From the NCBI GenBank assembly GCA_963761015.1, contig CAVXFL010000020.1:62001-126000 (forward strand): DNA of 64,000 nt, read 5' to 3'. The notes under the pieces are model-generated. The model did no database searches, had not been told where the DNA came from, and saw only the letters and a program-made list of their open reading frames with translations. The translations under genes and the position numbers were made by a program. This document shows positions 8,090 through 16,710 of the stretch, piece by piece. This stretch comes from CAVXFL01 sp963761015. Its GTDB lineage: Bacteria; Pseudomonadota; Alphaproteobacteria; Acetobacterales; Acetobacteraceae. The first letter of the stretch is position 1, and each line of letters begins with the position of its first letter.

Positions 8090-8810
8090 AGCGAGGGGCA
8101 TCCGCAAGCTGTTCGGTCAGCTTTGCGCCCTCGACAGTGTCGATCTGTTCGTCGAGCCCGGCGAGATCCACGGCCTCATCGGCCCCAACGGATCGGGCAA
8201 GAGCACGCTGTTGAAGTGCATCGCGGGCGCCGAGTCGCCGAGCGCGGGAAAGGTCGTATTCCTCGGCGCCGATATGACCGCGGCGGCGCCGCCCGAGCGG
8301 GCCCGCGCCGGGATCGGCATAAAATTTCAGATCACGAGCGTGCTGCCGGGATTGTCGGTATTCGACAACGTGCTGCTGGCGTTGCAAGCGAAGGGATCGC
8401 TCGGCGCGCTGCTGTTCTCGCGCACACGCGACGCGCTCGCCGCCCAGGTGGGCCAGTTGCTGGCGCAATTCGGGCTGGCGGAGCGCGGGGGGGAGTTGGC
8501 CGGGGCCTTGTCGCACGGCGAGCAGCAGTGGCTGGAGATCGCCATGGCGCTCGCGCCCGAGCCGAAACTGCTGCTGCTGGACGAGCCGACCGCCGGCATG
8601 AGCTTGGAGGAGCGGCGTGTCACCGGCGCGTTCCTGCGTCCGTTGCGCGACCGCTGCGCCATCGTGATCGTGGAACACGACCTCGATTTCATTCGCGACC
8701 TGTGCGACGTGCTCACCGTGCTCGATCAGGGCAAGGTTCTGGAATCCGGAACCGTGATGCAGATTCAGGCCAGCGAGCGGGTGCAAGAGGTCTACCTCAC
8801 CCGTGTCTGA
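8076..8810 (+). CDS. ABC transporter ATP-binding protein (LivG/UrtD family)
   Basis: An ATPase subunit of 244 residues. Walker A is GPNGSGKST (about 36-44), the signature loop is LSHGEQQWLEIAMAL, and Walker B is KLLLLDEP, followed by EHD with the switch His. The signature LSHGEQQW rather than LSGGQQ is characteristic of the UrtD group of urea-type importers. It starts at GTG 8076 inside the end of the permease gene and overlaps the next ATPase by eight bases. Confidence 0.9.
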   Translation: MPLLEARGIRKLFGQLCALDSVDLFVEPGEIHGLIGPNGSGKSTLLKCIAGAESPSAGKVVFLGADMTAAAPPERARAGIGIKFQITSVLPGLSVFDNVLLALQAKGSLGALLFSRTRDALAAQVGQLLAQFGLAERGGELAGALSHGEQQWLEIAMALAPEPKLLLLDEPTAGMSLEERRVTGAFLRPLRDRCAIVIVEHDLDFIRDLCDVLTVLDQGKVLESGTVMQIQASERVQEVYLTRV

Positions 8811-9504
8811 GTCGCCCGCGCTCGCGGTGAACGGCCTCTGCGCCGGATACGGCCGCAGCCAGGTTCTGTTCGAGGTGGCGCTGAGCGTACCGCAGACCGG
8901 CGCCGTGGCGGTGCTCGGCCGCAACGGCGTTGGCAAGACCACCTTGATGAAGGCGATCATCGGCGAGTTGCCGGCCACGCAGGGCCATATCGCATTCGCC
9001 GGCGAAGACGTGACGCGGCTGCCGACCGAGCGGCGCGTGCGGCTCGGGCTCGGCTACGTGCCGCAGGAATTCTCCACCTTCGCGCGGCTGTCAGTGCGCG
9101 AGAACTTGGCCGTGGGCAATTTGCGCGGCCGCGACGGCGCGGCGCTGGACGAAGTGGTCGCGTTGTTTCCGAAACTCGGCCAGCGCATGGACCAGGTCGC
9201 CGGCACGCTTTCGGGCGGCGAACGCAAGATGCTCGCGATCGCCCGCGCCCTGCTGCTCAGGCCGCGTGTGCTGCTGCTCGACGAACCGACGGAAGGCGTG
9301 TGGATCGGCGTCATCGAGGAAATCGCCGAACGGCTGCAAACGCTGATCGAGACCGTGGCGGTGGTGCTGGTGGAGCAGCATCTCGAACTCGCGCTGCGGA
9401 TTTCCCGCTACGCCTATGTGCTGGATCGCGGGCGCGTTGCGTTGGAAGGCGATGTCGCGTCCGTGCGCCACGATCCCCGGCTGTTGCAGTTCCTCGCGCC
9501 GTGA
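8803..9504 (+). CDS. ABC transporter ATP-binding protein (LivF/UrtE family)
   Basis: Second ATPase, 233 residues. Walker A is GRNGVGKTT, the signature is LSGGERKMLAIARAL and Walker B is VLLLDEPTEGV. The EPTEG sequence after Walker B is usual in LivF/UrtE; here the following residues read VWIGVIEEIAERL instead of the common IQPSIVEEI. It is coupled on both sides: eight bases overlap with the first ATPase, and its stop codon shares a GTGA with the start of the aldolase gene. Confidence 0.9.
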   Translation: MSESPALAVNGLCAGYGRSQVLFEVALSVPQTGAVAVLGRNGVGKTTLMKAIIGELPATQGHIAFAGEDVTRLPTERRVRLGLGYVPQEFSTFARLSVRENLAVGNLRGRDGAALDEVVALFPKLGQRMDQVAGTLSGGERKMLAIARALLLRPRVLLLDEPTEGVWIGVIEEIAERLQTLIETVAVVLVEQHLELALRISRYAYVLDRGRVALEGDVASVRHDPRLLQFLAP

Positions 9505-10331
9505 CGCCGGAGCGAGCAAATCCGGGAGCGGAACAGCGCACGCGCCAGGCGATCGTGGATGCGTGCCGCGCCATGAACGCGCTCGGGATCAATCAAGGCA
9601 CCTCGGGCAATATCAGCGTGCGGCACGGCCGGAGCATGCTGATCTCGCCATCGGCCGTGCCGTACGACGAAATGTCCGCCGACCAGATCGTTGCCCTGAC
9701 GATGGACGGCGACGGTGCCTGGAGCGGACCCGCGGCGCCATCGACGGAATGGCGCATGCATCTGGAAATCCTGTTGCGGCGGCCGGAGGCCGGGGCGGTG
9801 GTGCATGGGCATCCGCCGTTTGCGACCGCGCTCGCCATCGCGCGGCGGGAAATCCCGGCTTGCCACTACATGATCGCGGCGTTCGGCGGCCCCACCATCC
9901 GCTGCGCGCCCTACGCCACGTTCGGCACCAGCGAACTCGCCCGGCATGCGCTCACGGCTCTCGCAGGGCGCAACGCCTGCCTGCTCGCCAATCATGGCGT
10001 GATCGTTTGCGGGCCCACCCTCGCCCGCGCGATGTGGCTCGCGGCCGAGTTGGAGACGCTCGCCCGGCAGTACTATCACAGCCTGTTGATCGGAGGGCCG
10101 GTGATCCTGTCCGATGCGGCGGTTGCCGCCACCGCCGAGAAACTCGGCTCCTACGGCTTGCGCGAGGATACCGGAGCGGCCGGAAACTCCGACACCGGGC
10201 CTAGTGAGGCTACCCGGTCGGCAGCTTCGACCACTCGCCGGGAGCGGACCACTCGAAAGCCTCCGACTCGGGCCGGGCCCGGCGCGTCGGTTGCTGCGCG
10301 CCGGGCGTTCCCAAGTAAAGAAAGCCGATGA
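9501..10331 (+). CDS. Class II aldolase/adducin family protein
   Basis: A zinc-dependent aldolase-fold enzyme related to L-fuculose-phosphate aldolase. The motif GTSGNISVR (about 33-41) binds phosphate or substrate. The catalytic Glu83 (in STEWRMHLE) and zinc ligands His102 and His104 (in VVHGHPP) and His165 (in LLANHGVIV) are all present. The gene starts in a GTGA overlap with the last ABC subunit, so it probably acts on the imported compound or a product of it. The core ends near residue 220. The remaining 50 or so residues are an Arg/Thr/Ser-rich extension that runs 122 bases into the convergent nitroreductase gene. A stop at 10202-10204 in another frame suggests the true end may be there, after an indel. 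Confidence 0.85.
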   Translation: MTPERANPGAEQRTRQAIVDACRAMNALGINQGTSGNISVRHGRSMLISPSAVPYDEMSADQIVALTMDGDGAWSGPAAPSTEWRMHLEILLRRPEAGAVVHGHPPFATALAIARREIPACHYMIAAFGGPTIRCAPYATFGTSELARHALTALAGRNACLLANHGVIVCGPTLARAMWLAAELETLARQYYHSLLIGGPVILSDAAVAATAEKLGSYGLREDTGAAGNSDTGPSEATRSAASTTRRERTTRKPPTRAGPGASVAARRAFPSKESR

Positions 10332-10797
10332 TCGAGTCGGACGGGTCCAGCCCGAGCGCCGCCTTTACCCGCGGGTCGTAGGCGGGATCCCCGGTGCGCC
10401 AATAGGCGCCCACGCCCAGCGCGTGCGCGGCCAGCATGACGTTCTCCGCCGCCGCGGCGGCGGCGAGCACCTGCTCGATTTGCGGCACGCCGCGCCGTTC
10501 CCGCGGTCTGGCCGCGACGATCACCAGCAGCGGCGCGCGCAGCGGTTTCTGGCGCTCGCGCTCCAGGAGTTCGGCCGTTGCCTCCGGTTCGCGGCTCTGC
10601 AAAGCCTCCGCCATGACCTCGCCCAGGCGGCTGCGGGCCTCGCCCCGGACGACAAAGAAGCGCCAGGGCCGCATCAGTCCGTGATCCGGGGCGTGTTCGG
10701 CGGCCTTCAGCACGGCGCGGAGCTGCTCGTCGCTGGGGGCCGGGTCTCCCAAAGTCGAGGTACTGAGCCGCGTCTGTAGGGTTTCGAGGGCGTCCAT
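10210..10797 (-). CDS. Nitroreductase family protein (YdjA-like)
   Basis: A 195-residue FMN-dependent oxidoreductase of the small YdjA branch. The N-terminal APDHGLMRPWRFFVV is the conserved flavin-binding region, with Pro-Trp-Arg, and GVGAYWRTGDPAYDPRV matches the YdjA sequence around the second flavin contact. Residues about 160-178 read GFLYLGTPGAQQPTRRARPE, the usual C-terminal strand. The physiological substrate is unknown. AAGGAAC precedes the ATG at 10797. Its 3' end overlaps the long frame of the aldolase gene tail-to-tail. Confidence 0.9.
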   Translation of the reverse strand: MDALETLQTRLSTSTLGDPAPSDEQLRAVLKAAEHAPDHGLMRPWRFFVVRGEARSRLGEVMAEALQSREPEATAELLERERQKPLRAPLLVIVAARPRERRGVPQIEQVLAAAAAAENVMLAAHALGVGAYWRTGDPAYDPRVKAALGLDPSDSIIGFLYLGTPGAQQPTRRARPESEAFEWSAPGEWSKLPTG

Positions 10798-10972
10798 TCG
10801 TGTTCTGTTCCTTGCTCGGCGGTGCCGGCGGTCCGTTTAGGCCCGCTGGCGCGAGCGGGAAACCCCCGCGCCGCCGCGGAAATCCGCGAAAAACCTCGCG
10901 CTTCAGGGAACAAAGGTTTTGCGCTGGTGTTAGCGCTCCGGCTGCCGAACGAGACGGAGGCGCGGGCGCGGC

Positions 10973-12085
10973 ATGGAGCGGATTCTCGTCACCGGGGGCG
11001 CCGAATTCATCGGGCGGCATCTCGTGCGCGCGTTGCTGCGCGAAGACCATGCCGTGCGCGTGCTCGACAGCCTGATCGAGCAGGTGCACGGCCGCAGCGG
11101 CCGACGCGACCAGGTGCTCGGCGAGGTCGAGCTGATCGAGGCCGATGTCCGCGACGAAGCCGCGGTACTGGCCGCGCTGAAGGGCGTGGACAAGGTGGTG
11201 CATCTGGCGGCCGAGGTCGGCGTCGGCCAGAGCATGTACGCCATCGACCGCTACGTGTCGGTCAACGATCACGGCACCGCGGTGCTGTTTCAGGCTCTGA
11301 TCGAGCGGCCGGTCGCACGTGTCGTCGTGGCCTCCTCCATGAGCATCTATGGCGAGGGTCTATACCGGGACAATGCTGGGGATTTGTTGGAATCGGTCGT
11401 CCGCCCCGCGCAGCGCGATGCCGGCGGTGGCTGGGACCCGCCGGGGCCGGACGGGACCAAGCTGCTGCCGGTGCCGACACCCGAATGGAAGCGGCCCTCG
11501 CTCGCCTCCGTTTACGCCCTGACGAAATACGCGCAGGAGCGGCTGACCCTGACCGTCGCGCCCGCGTACCGCATGGAGGGCGTGGCGCTGCGGCTGTTCA
11601 ACGTGTACGGGCCGGGGCAGGCACTGTCGAACCCCTATACGGGCGTGCTGGCGATCTTCGCCTCGCGCTTGCTCAACGGCGAGCGACCGCTGGTGTTCGA
11701 GGACGGCGAGCAGCGGCGCGATTTCGTGCATGTCGAGGACGTGGCCCGAGCCTTCCTGCTGGCGCTGGAGCGGCCGGAGGCGCCCGGACGGGTGTTCAAC
11801 ATCGGCAGCGGCCGGGATCGCAGCATTCTGGACATGGCGCGGCAACTCGCCGCCGGCATGGGACGGCCGGATATCGCGCCGCAGGTGCTCGGCAAGACGC
11901 GCGCGGGCGACATCCGCCATTGCTTCGCCGATATCGGCCTCGCCGAGCGGACGCTCGGGTTCCGCCCGCGGCGCGATTTCGCCGAGGGCGTGGCGGAGCT
12001 CGCGGAATGGCTGGCGCGGCAGCCGGCCGAGGACAAGGTGGCCGCGGCTTGCCACGAATTGGAAGTCCGAGGGCTGGTGGCGTGA
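10973..12085 (+). CDS. NAD-dependent epimerase/dehydratase with altered glycine motif
   Basis: An extended short-chain dehydrogenase (370 residues) of the nucleotide-sugar epimerase type, the first gene of the glycan cassette. The active-site Tyr181-x3-Lys185 (in YALTKYAQE), the strand SSMSIYGEG and the C-terminal NIGSGRDRSILDMA are present. The dinucleotide-binding loop reads TGGAEFIG, not the near-invariant TGGAGFIG: codon 11 is GAA (11003-11005), where GGA is expected. A glutamate at the middle glycine should hinder NAD binding, so this is either a single-base error or a functional change. The next gene overlaps it in a GTGA. Confidence 0.85.
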   Translation: MERILVTGGAEFIGRHLVRALLREDHAVRVLDSLIEQVHGRSGRRDQVLGEVELIEADVRDEAAVLAALKGVDKVVHLAAEVGVGQSMYAIDRYVSVNDHGTAVLFQALIERPVARVVVASSMSIYGEGLYRDNAGDLLESVVRPAQRDAGGGWDPPGPDGTKLLPVPTPEWKRPSLASVYALTKYAQERLTLTVAPAYRMEGVALRLFNVYGPGQALSNPYTGVLAIFASRLLNGERPLVFEDGEQRRDFVHVEDVARAFLLALERPEAPGRVFNIGSGRDRSILDMARQLAAGMGRPDIAPQVLGKTRAGDIRHCFADIGLAERTLGFRPRRDFAEGVAELAEWLARQPAEDKVAAACHELEVRGLVA

Positions 12086-13164
12086 GCGCGGCCGGCGCGC
12101 GGCATGTTCTGGTCACGGGCGGCGCCGGGTTCATCGGCAGCAATCTGGCCGATAGGCTAGCGCAACTCGGCCATCGCGTGCTGGTCTTCGATTCGCTGAC
12201 GCGCCCCGGCGTCGCGGCCAATCTGGATTGGCTGCGCGAGCGCCACCCGGGACGAATCTCCGAGATGATCGCCGATATTCGCGACGGCTCCGAGCTCGCC
12301 GAGGCGGTAGCGGGCTGCCAAGCGGTGTTTCACCTGGCCGCCCAGGTCGCGGTCACGACCAGCCTGATCGATCCCGTCGCGGATTTCGAAACCAATTTGG
12401 GCGGCACGCTGCGGGTGCTGGAGGCGCTGCGCTGCCAGCCAAGGCCGGCTGCGCTGATCTTCGCGTCCACCAACAAGGTTTACGGCGATCTCGCGGACAT
12501 CGCGCTGGACGATGGCTCGGGCGCGTGGTTGCCGCGCGACCCCGGTCTGCGACGGCGCGGCATCGGCGAGGACCGCCGCCTGAGTTACCGCACGCCGTAC
12601 GGCTGCTCCAAGGGCGCGGCGGATCAATACGTGCTCGATTACGCGCGCAGCTTCGGCGTGCCCACGGCTACCTTGCGCATGAGCTGCATCTACGGCGAGC
12701 GGCAGCGTGGCACGGAAGACCAGGGCTGGGTGGCGCATTTCCTGCTGCGCGCGCTGGCCGGCGAGCCGATCACGATTTACGGCGACGGCAAGCAGGTCCG
12801 CGATATCCTGTATATCGGCGATGCCGTTGCGGCGTACATTGCCGCATGGCGCCGCATCGATGCGATCGCCGGACAGGCGTTCAATCTCGGTGGTGGTGAT
12901 GACAACGCGGTGAGTCTGCTGCAGCTAATCGAGCAGATCGAGGTCGTTCTCGGCCGGCAGGTCAGGGTGGAATTCGCCGATTGGCGGCCGGGTGATCAGC
13001 GCTACTTCGTTTGCGACACGCGCCGCGCCGAGGCGGCGCTGGGGCTGGTGCGCCCGCTCGGCTGGCGCGAGGGCCTGGGGCGGCTCGCCGCGTGGTTGCA
13101 GGCCGCGCGGCACGAAACGGCGGAACAGCCGCGTGCCCATCCGTTGCGGAAAGCGGCCGCGTGA
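12082..13164 (+). CDS. Nucleotide-sugar epimerase, CDP-paratose 2-epimerase-like SDR
   Basis: A second extended SDR (360 residues), with intact TGGAGFIG (about 12-19), catalytic Tyr-x3-Lys (YGCSKGAADQY) and STNKVYG. The Asn-Lys in STNKVYG and the FHLAAQVAVTTS motif are characteristic of the CDP-paratose 2-epimerase (TylE/RfbE) branch, which inverts C2 of a nucleotide-bound sugar. Specificity for CDP-sugars is not certain. The GTG at 12082 forms a GTGA overlap with the upstream SDR stop, and the stop of this gene shares one base with the ATG of the radical SAM gene (TGATG). Confidence 0.85.
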   Translation: MSAAGARHVLVTGGAGFIGSNLADRLAQLGHRVLVFDSLTRPGVAANLDWLRERHPGRISEMIADIRDGSELAEAVAGCQAVFHLAAQVAVTTSLIDPVADFETNLGGTLRVLEALRCQPRPAALIFASTNKVYGDLADIALDDGSGAWLPRDPGLRRRGIGEDRRLSYRTPYGCSKGAADQYVLDYARSFGVPTATLRMSCIYGERQRGTEDQGWVAHFLLRALAGEPITIYGDGKQVRDILYIGDAVAAYIAAWRRIDAIAGQAFNLGGGDDNAVSLLQLIEQIEVVLGRQVRVEFADWRPGDQRYFVCDTRRAEAALGLVRPLGWREGLGRLAAWLQAARHETAEQPRAHPLRKAAA

Positions 13165-14460
13165 TGCGGGTGGCGCTAGTCAATCCGCGCTGGCATTACG
13201 AGCGCAGCATCTATTTCGGGTGCCGCGAACCGCATCTGCCGCTCGAACTCGGCTACGCGAAGGCGCTGCTCGAACCGCGCGGCCATTCGGCGCTTCTGTT
13301 CGACGGCCAACTCGAGGATTGCGATACGCCGGCGCTCGCCGAGCGGGTTGCCGATTACCGCCCCGACCTGACGGGTACTGACGACCGCGCCCACGTATCT
13401 GTTCTGGCGCTGCGCGCCACCCGAATTGCGCGTGCCCAGAGAATTCCTGAACGCTCTCGCCGGACGTGGCGGACTGACCGTGGCGGTGGGTCCGCACGGA
13501 TCGGCGACGCCCGGCCCCACGCTCGCCAAGCTCGGCGTGGACTTCGTCGTGCGCGGCGAATGCGAGGAGGCGATCGCGGCGATCGCCAATTCCGCGCAAC
13601 CGAGCGATGTGCGCGGCACCGCGTTCTTGCGCGACGGCGACCTGATCGGCAACGGCGACGCATTGGCGGTGAATTTGGCCCAATTGCCGGCGCTGCGCTG
13701 GCCCGACGAATGGATCGCGCGCCACCGCCATCACCATCACCGCTTCGATGACGAACCGGACGGCCCCGGCGCGGAGATCGAGGCCTCGCGCGGCTGCCCC
13801 TATGCTTGCACGTTCTGCGCCAAGCTCGATTACCGCGATCAGTATCGCCGGCGCGAGTTGTATGTCTTGCTCGACGAAATCGATGCGCTGCTCGCGCGGG
13901 GCGTGCGCTACCTGTATTTCATTGACGAAATTTTCCTGCCGCAACGTCCGCTGCTGGAGGCGCTCGCCGATCGGGATGTCGCGTTCGGCGTGCAGACGCG
14001 CATCGACCTCTGGAAGCCGGACATGCTCGATTTGCTGGGCCGCGCCGGCTGTGTGTCGATCGAGGCCGGCGTGGAGAGCCTGACCGAAGCCGGCCGCGCC
14101 TCACTGGACAAGAAATGCCGGATGACCACCGACGCGTTGGCCGAACGGCTCATCCGCGCGCGTCGTCACGTTCCGTTCGTGCAGGCCAATCTCATCGCGG
14201 TCGCCGGTGACGATGCCGGGCAAGTCGCCGATTGGCGGCGGCGGCTGGAGCGCGCCGGGGTTTGGGCGAACGATCCGGTGCCGCTGTATCCTTATCCGAG
14301 TTCGCCCGAATACCGGCGACGCTGGGGCTCGCCCGACGATCTCGCCTGGGAACGCGCGCACGATCATTATCTGGCCGAGTTCAATCGGTTCAGCGATATC
14401 CAGGAAGATGCGCCGTTGCCTCTTCCGGAACTGGAGGGGGCAGTATGTGGCCGTCCGTGA
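13164..14460 (+). CDS. B12-binding domain/radical SAM protein of the glycan cassette (frameshifted)
   Basis: Residues 1 to about 70 (MRVALVNPRWHYERSIYFG and on) form the start of a cobalamin-binding-type domain in frame with the ATG at 13164. The rest continues one frame over, from the base run at 13373-13375. Removing one G there turns LTGTDD into LTVLTTAPTYLFW and joins the two parts. The radical SAM cluster motif is CPYACTFC (13795-13818), ligating a 4Fe-4S cluster, preceded by a His-rich RHRHHHH stretch. Such enzymes do methylations and other radical chemistry on unactivated carbon, here most likely on a sugar or lipid-linked glycan (inference). I recall a radical SAM family tied to conserved glycan cassettes (TIGR04295), unchecked. 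The gene overlaps both neighbours. Confidence 0.82.
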
Positions 14461-15587
14461 CGAGATTAGCGAAGGGAACCGGCTCCTCGGTCGGCTCGCT
14501 GCGGCGGGTGCTGATGACCACCGACGCGGTGGGCGGGGTTTGGCAATATTCGCTGGAACTGGCGCGCGGCCTCGACGCGAGGGGGATCGAAGTGATCCTG
14601 GTGGTGCTCGGGCCGGTGCCGAGCGCCGCACAGCTTGCGGACGCCGCCGCGGTTCCCGGCATGCGTCTGGTGCCGACCCAGCTTCCGCTCGATTGGACCG
14701 CGACGGTTCCGGAGTCGCTGCACGCCGCCGCCGGCGACATCGCCGACATCGCCGCGCTTTGCGAGGTCGACAGCATCCATTTGCACACGCCGGCGCTGAT
14801 CACGCAGGCCCGCTGGCCCGCGCCGGTTGTAGCGGTCGCGCATTCCTGCGTCGGGACGTGGTGGCATGCCCTGCGCGGCGGCGCCTTGCCGCGCGACTTC
14901 GCCTGGCGCGCCGAGTGCATGGCCGACGGGCTCGAATACGCCGACGAGGTGATCGCGCCAAGCCGCAGCTTTGCCGGGCTGTTGCGTGATGTCTACGGGG
15001 TGGGCCGTCCGATCACGGTGGTGCGCAACGGGCGGTGTTCGCTGCACCACGGCGGCCCGCCTCGCCGCCGTGCCGTGCTGACGGCCGGGCGGCTGTGGGA
15101 CGAGGGCAAGAATATTGCTGTCCTCGATCGGGCCGCCGCATGGGTGCCGGCTCCGGTCTACGCGGCCGGGCCGCTGAATGGCCCGAACGGAGCAACCATC
15201 CGATTTTCGCATATCGAGCCGCTCGGCTCGCTCACGGCGGCGCAACTAGCCGCGCAATTTGCATCCATCGAGGTCTTCGCGGCGCCATCGCGCTACGAGC
15301 CGTTCGGGCTGGCGGTGTTGGAAGCGGCGCAAGCCGGCATGGCGCTGGTGCTGTCGGACACCCCGACATTCCGCGAATTGTGGGATGGCGCGGCATGGTT
15401 CGTCGATCCCTCCGACGCGGACGAATGGGCTGCGGCGCTGAGCGAATTGCTGGACGACGGCAGGCAGCGCGGACGGCTGGCCCAGGCGGCGGCGATCCGG
15501 GCGCGCGAATACGACGCCGATTCGATGGTCGAGGCGACGGTCGCGGTACATCGCAGCGCCCTGAGCGCGCCCGTTCTGGTTCCGTAA
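14445..15587 (+). CDS. Glycosyltransferase, GT4 (GT-B) type
   Basis: A 380-residue GT-B enzyme. The N-terminal domain contains TTDAVGGVWQYSLELARGL, the usual first strand and acceptor-side loop. The C-terminal domain has VLTAGRLWDEGKN and SRYEPFGLAVLEAAQAG, the donor-phosphate-binding EPFGLxxLEA motif of GT4 enzymes. The ATG at 14445 is preceded by GGAGGGGG four bases away and lies 16 bases inside the radical SAM gene, so translation is coupled. Donor and acceptor are unknown. Together with the two CgeB-like transferases downstream it implies that at least three sugars are added by this cassette. Confidence 0.88.
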   Translation: MWPSVTRLAKGTGSSVGSLRRVLMTTDAVGGVWQYSLELARGLDARGIEVILVVLGPVPSAAQLADAAAVPGMRLVPTQLPLDWTATVPESLHAAAGDIADIAALCEVDSIHLHTPALITQARWPAPVVAVAHSCVGTWWHALRGGALPRDFAWRAECMADGLEYADEVIAPSRSFAGLLRDVYGVGRPITVVRNGRCSLHHGGPPRRRAVLTAGRLWDEGKNIAVLDRAAAWVPAPVYAAGPLNGPNGATIRFSHIEPLGSLTAAQLAAQFASIEVFAAPSRYEPFGLAVLEAAQAGMALVLSDTPTFRELWDGAAWFVDPSDADEWAAALSELLDDGRQRGRLAQAAAIRAREYDADSMVEATVAVHRSALSAPVLVP

Positions 15588-15600
15588 CCGGGGACGCGCG

Positions 15601-16710
15601 ATGCGGTTCGTGTATTTCACGCACTCGCTGGTCTCGTGCTGGAATCACGGCAACGCCCATTTCCTGCGCGGCGTGCTGCACGAATTCTCGGCGCGGGGCC
15701 ACGAGGTGGTCGTCTACGAACCGGCCGACGGCTGGAGCCGGACGAACCTGGTCGCGGAGCACGGCGTTGCGCCGATCGCGGCGTTTGCGCAGACCTTCCC
15801 GGGCCTGACGTCGATAGCGTACGGGCACGATCTCGATATCGGGCAGGCGGTCGATGGTGCTGACGTGGTGATCGTCCACGAATGGAACGAGCCGTGGCTC
15901 GTTGCCGCGCTCGGCCGCGCGCGCCGGTTCGCCGGGCGCTTCCTGCTGTTCTTCCACGACACGCACCACCGCGCGGTCAGCGATCCCGCGGCGATGCGGG
16001 CGCTCGACATCGGTTCGTATGACGGCGTGCTGGCCTTCGGCGAAGCGCTGGCCGAGGTTTACCGACGCTGGGGCTGGGGATCGCGCGCGTTCGTCTGGCA
16101 CGAGGCAGCCGATACGCGCCTGTTCCGTCCGCCGCTGCGCGAGGGCCGGCGTGACGGTCTGGTCTGGATCGGCAACTGGGGCGACGACGAACGCGGCGAG
16201 GAACTCGAAACCTTGCTGCTGCAACCGGCGGCGCAATGCGGGCTGCCGCTCGACGTATACGGCGTGCGGTATTCGCCCGAGGCCTTGGCCGCGCTCGACC
16301 GTAACGGCGCGCATTATCGCCGCTGGCTGCCGAACGCGGCGGTTCCTTCGGTGTTCGCGCGTCACCTGGCGACGGCGCACGTGCCGCGCCGCTTCTACGT
16401 GGATCGCCTGCCCGGCATCCCGACGATTCGCGTGTTCGAAGCACTGGCCTGTGGCATTCCCTTGGTCTCGACGTGGTGGAGCGACTCCGAGCAGTTGTTC
16501 CGTCCCGGCGATGATTTCCTGATGGCCCGCGATGCCGCCGAAATGCGGAGCCACTTCGAGGCGTTGCGGCACGATCCGGGATTGCGCGAAGCGCTGGCGG
16601 CGAACGGTCTGCGCCGGATCGCCGTGCGCCATACCTGCGCACATCGGGTGGACGAACTGCTCGGCATCGTCGCGCGCCTCCAGGAACGCGCGCAGCCGGA
16701 GGCTGCGTGA
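15601..16710 (+). CDS. CgeB-like glycosyltransferase (first of a pair)
   Basis: A 369-residue protein of the CgeB/YkvP-type glycosyltransferase family. The N-terminus MRFVYFTHSLVSCWNHGNAH is a Rossmann-like first strand. The C-terminal half has IPTIRVFEALACGIPLVSTW followed by EQLFRPGDDFLMARD, the family motif for donor binding and the acidic loop. No signal peptide or membrane segment is seen, so it is cytoplasmic. The stop shares bases with the start of the next, related transferase (TGATG at 16708-16712), suggesting a duplicated pair that act in succession. Confidence 0.83.
   Translation: MRFVYFTHSLVSCWNHGNAHFLRGVLHEFSARGHEVVVYEPADGWSRTNLVAEHGVAPIAAFAQTFPGLTSIAYGHDLDIGQAVDGADVVIVHEWNEPWLVAALGRARRFAGRFLLFFHDTHHRAVSDPAAMRALDIGSYDGVLAFGEALAEVYRRWGWGSRAFVWHEAADTRLFRPPLREGRRDGLVWIGNWGDDERGEELETLLLQPAAQCGLPLDVYGVRYSPEALAALDRNGAHYRRWLPNAAVPSVFARHLATAHVPRRFYVDRLPGIPTIRVFEALACGIPLVSTWWSDSEQLFRPGDDFLMARDAAEMRSHFEALRHDPGLREALAANGLRRIAVRHTCAHRVDELLGIVARLQERAQPEAA

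Noticed and set aside
10822..12081. A 780-codon frame joining sequence antiphase to the first SDR with the second SDR
   Set aside because: Only the part from GTG 12082 resembles a protein family. The first 420 codons lie over the first SDR in another frame.
13370..13380. Programmed ribosomal frameshift in the radical SAM gene
   Set aside because: There is no slippery heptamer or downstream pseudoknot, and similar breaks occur in unrelated genes; a consensus error is simpler.
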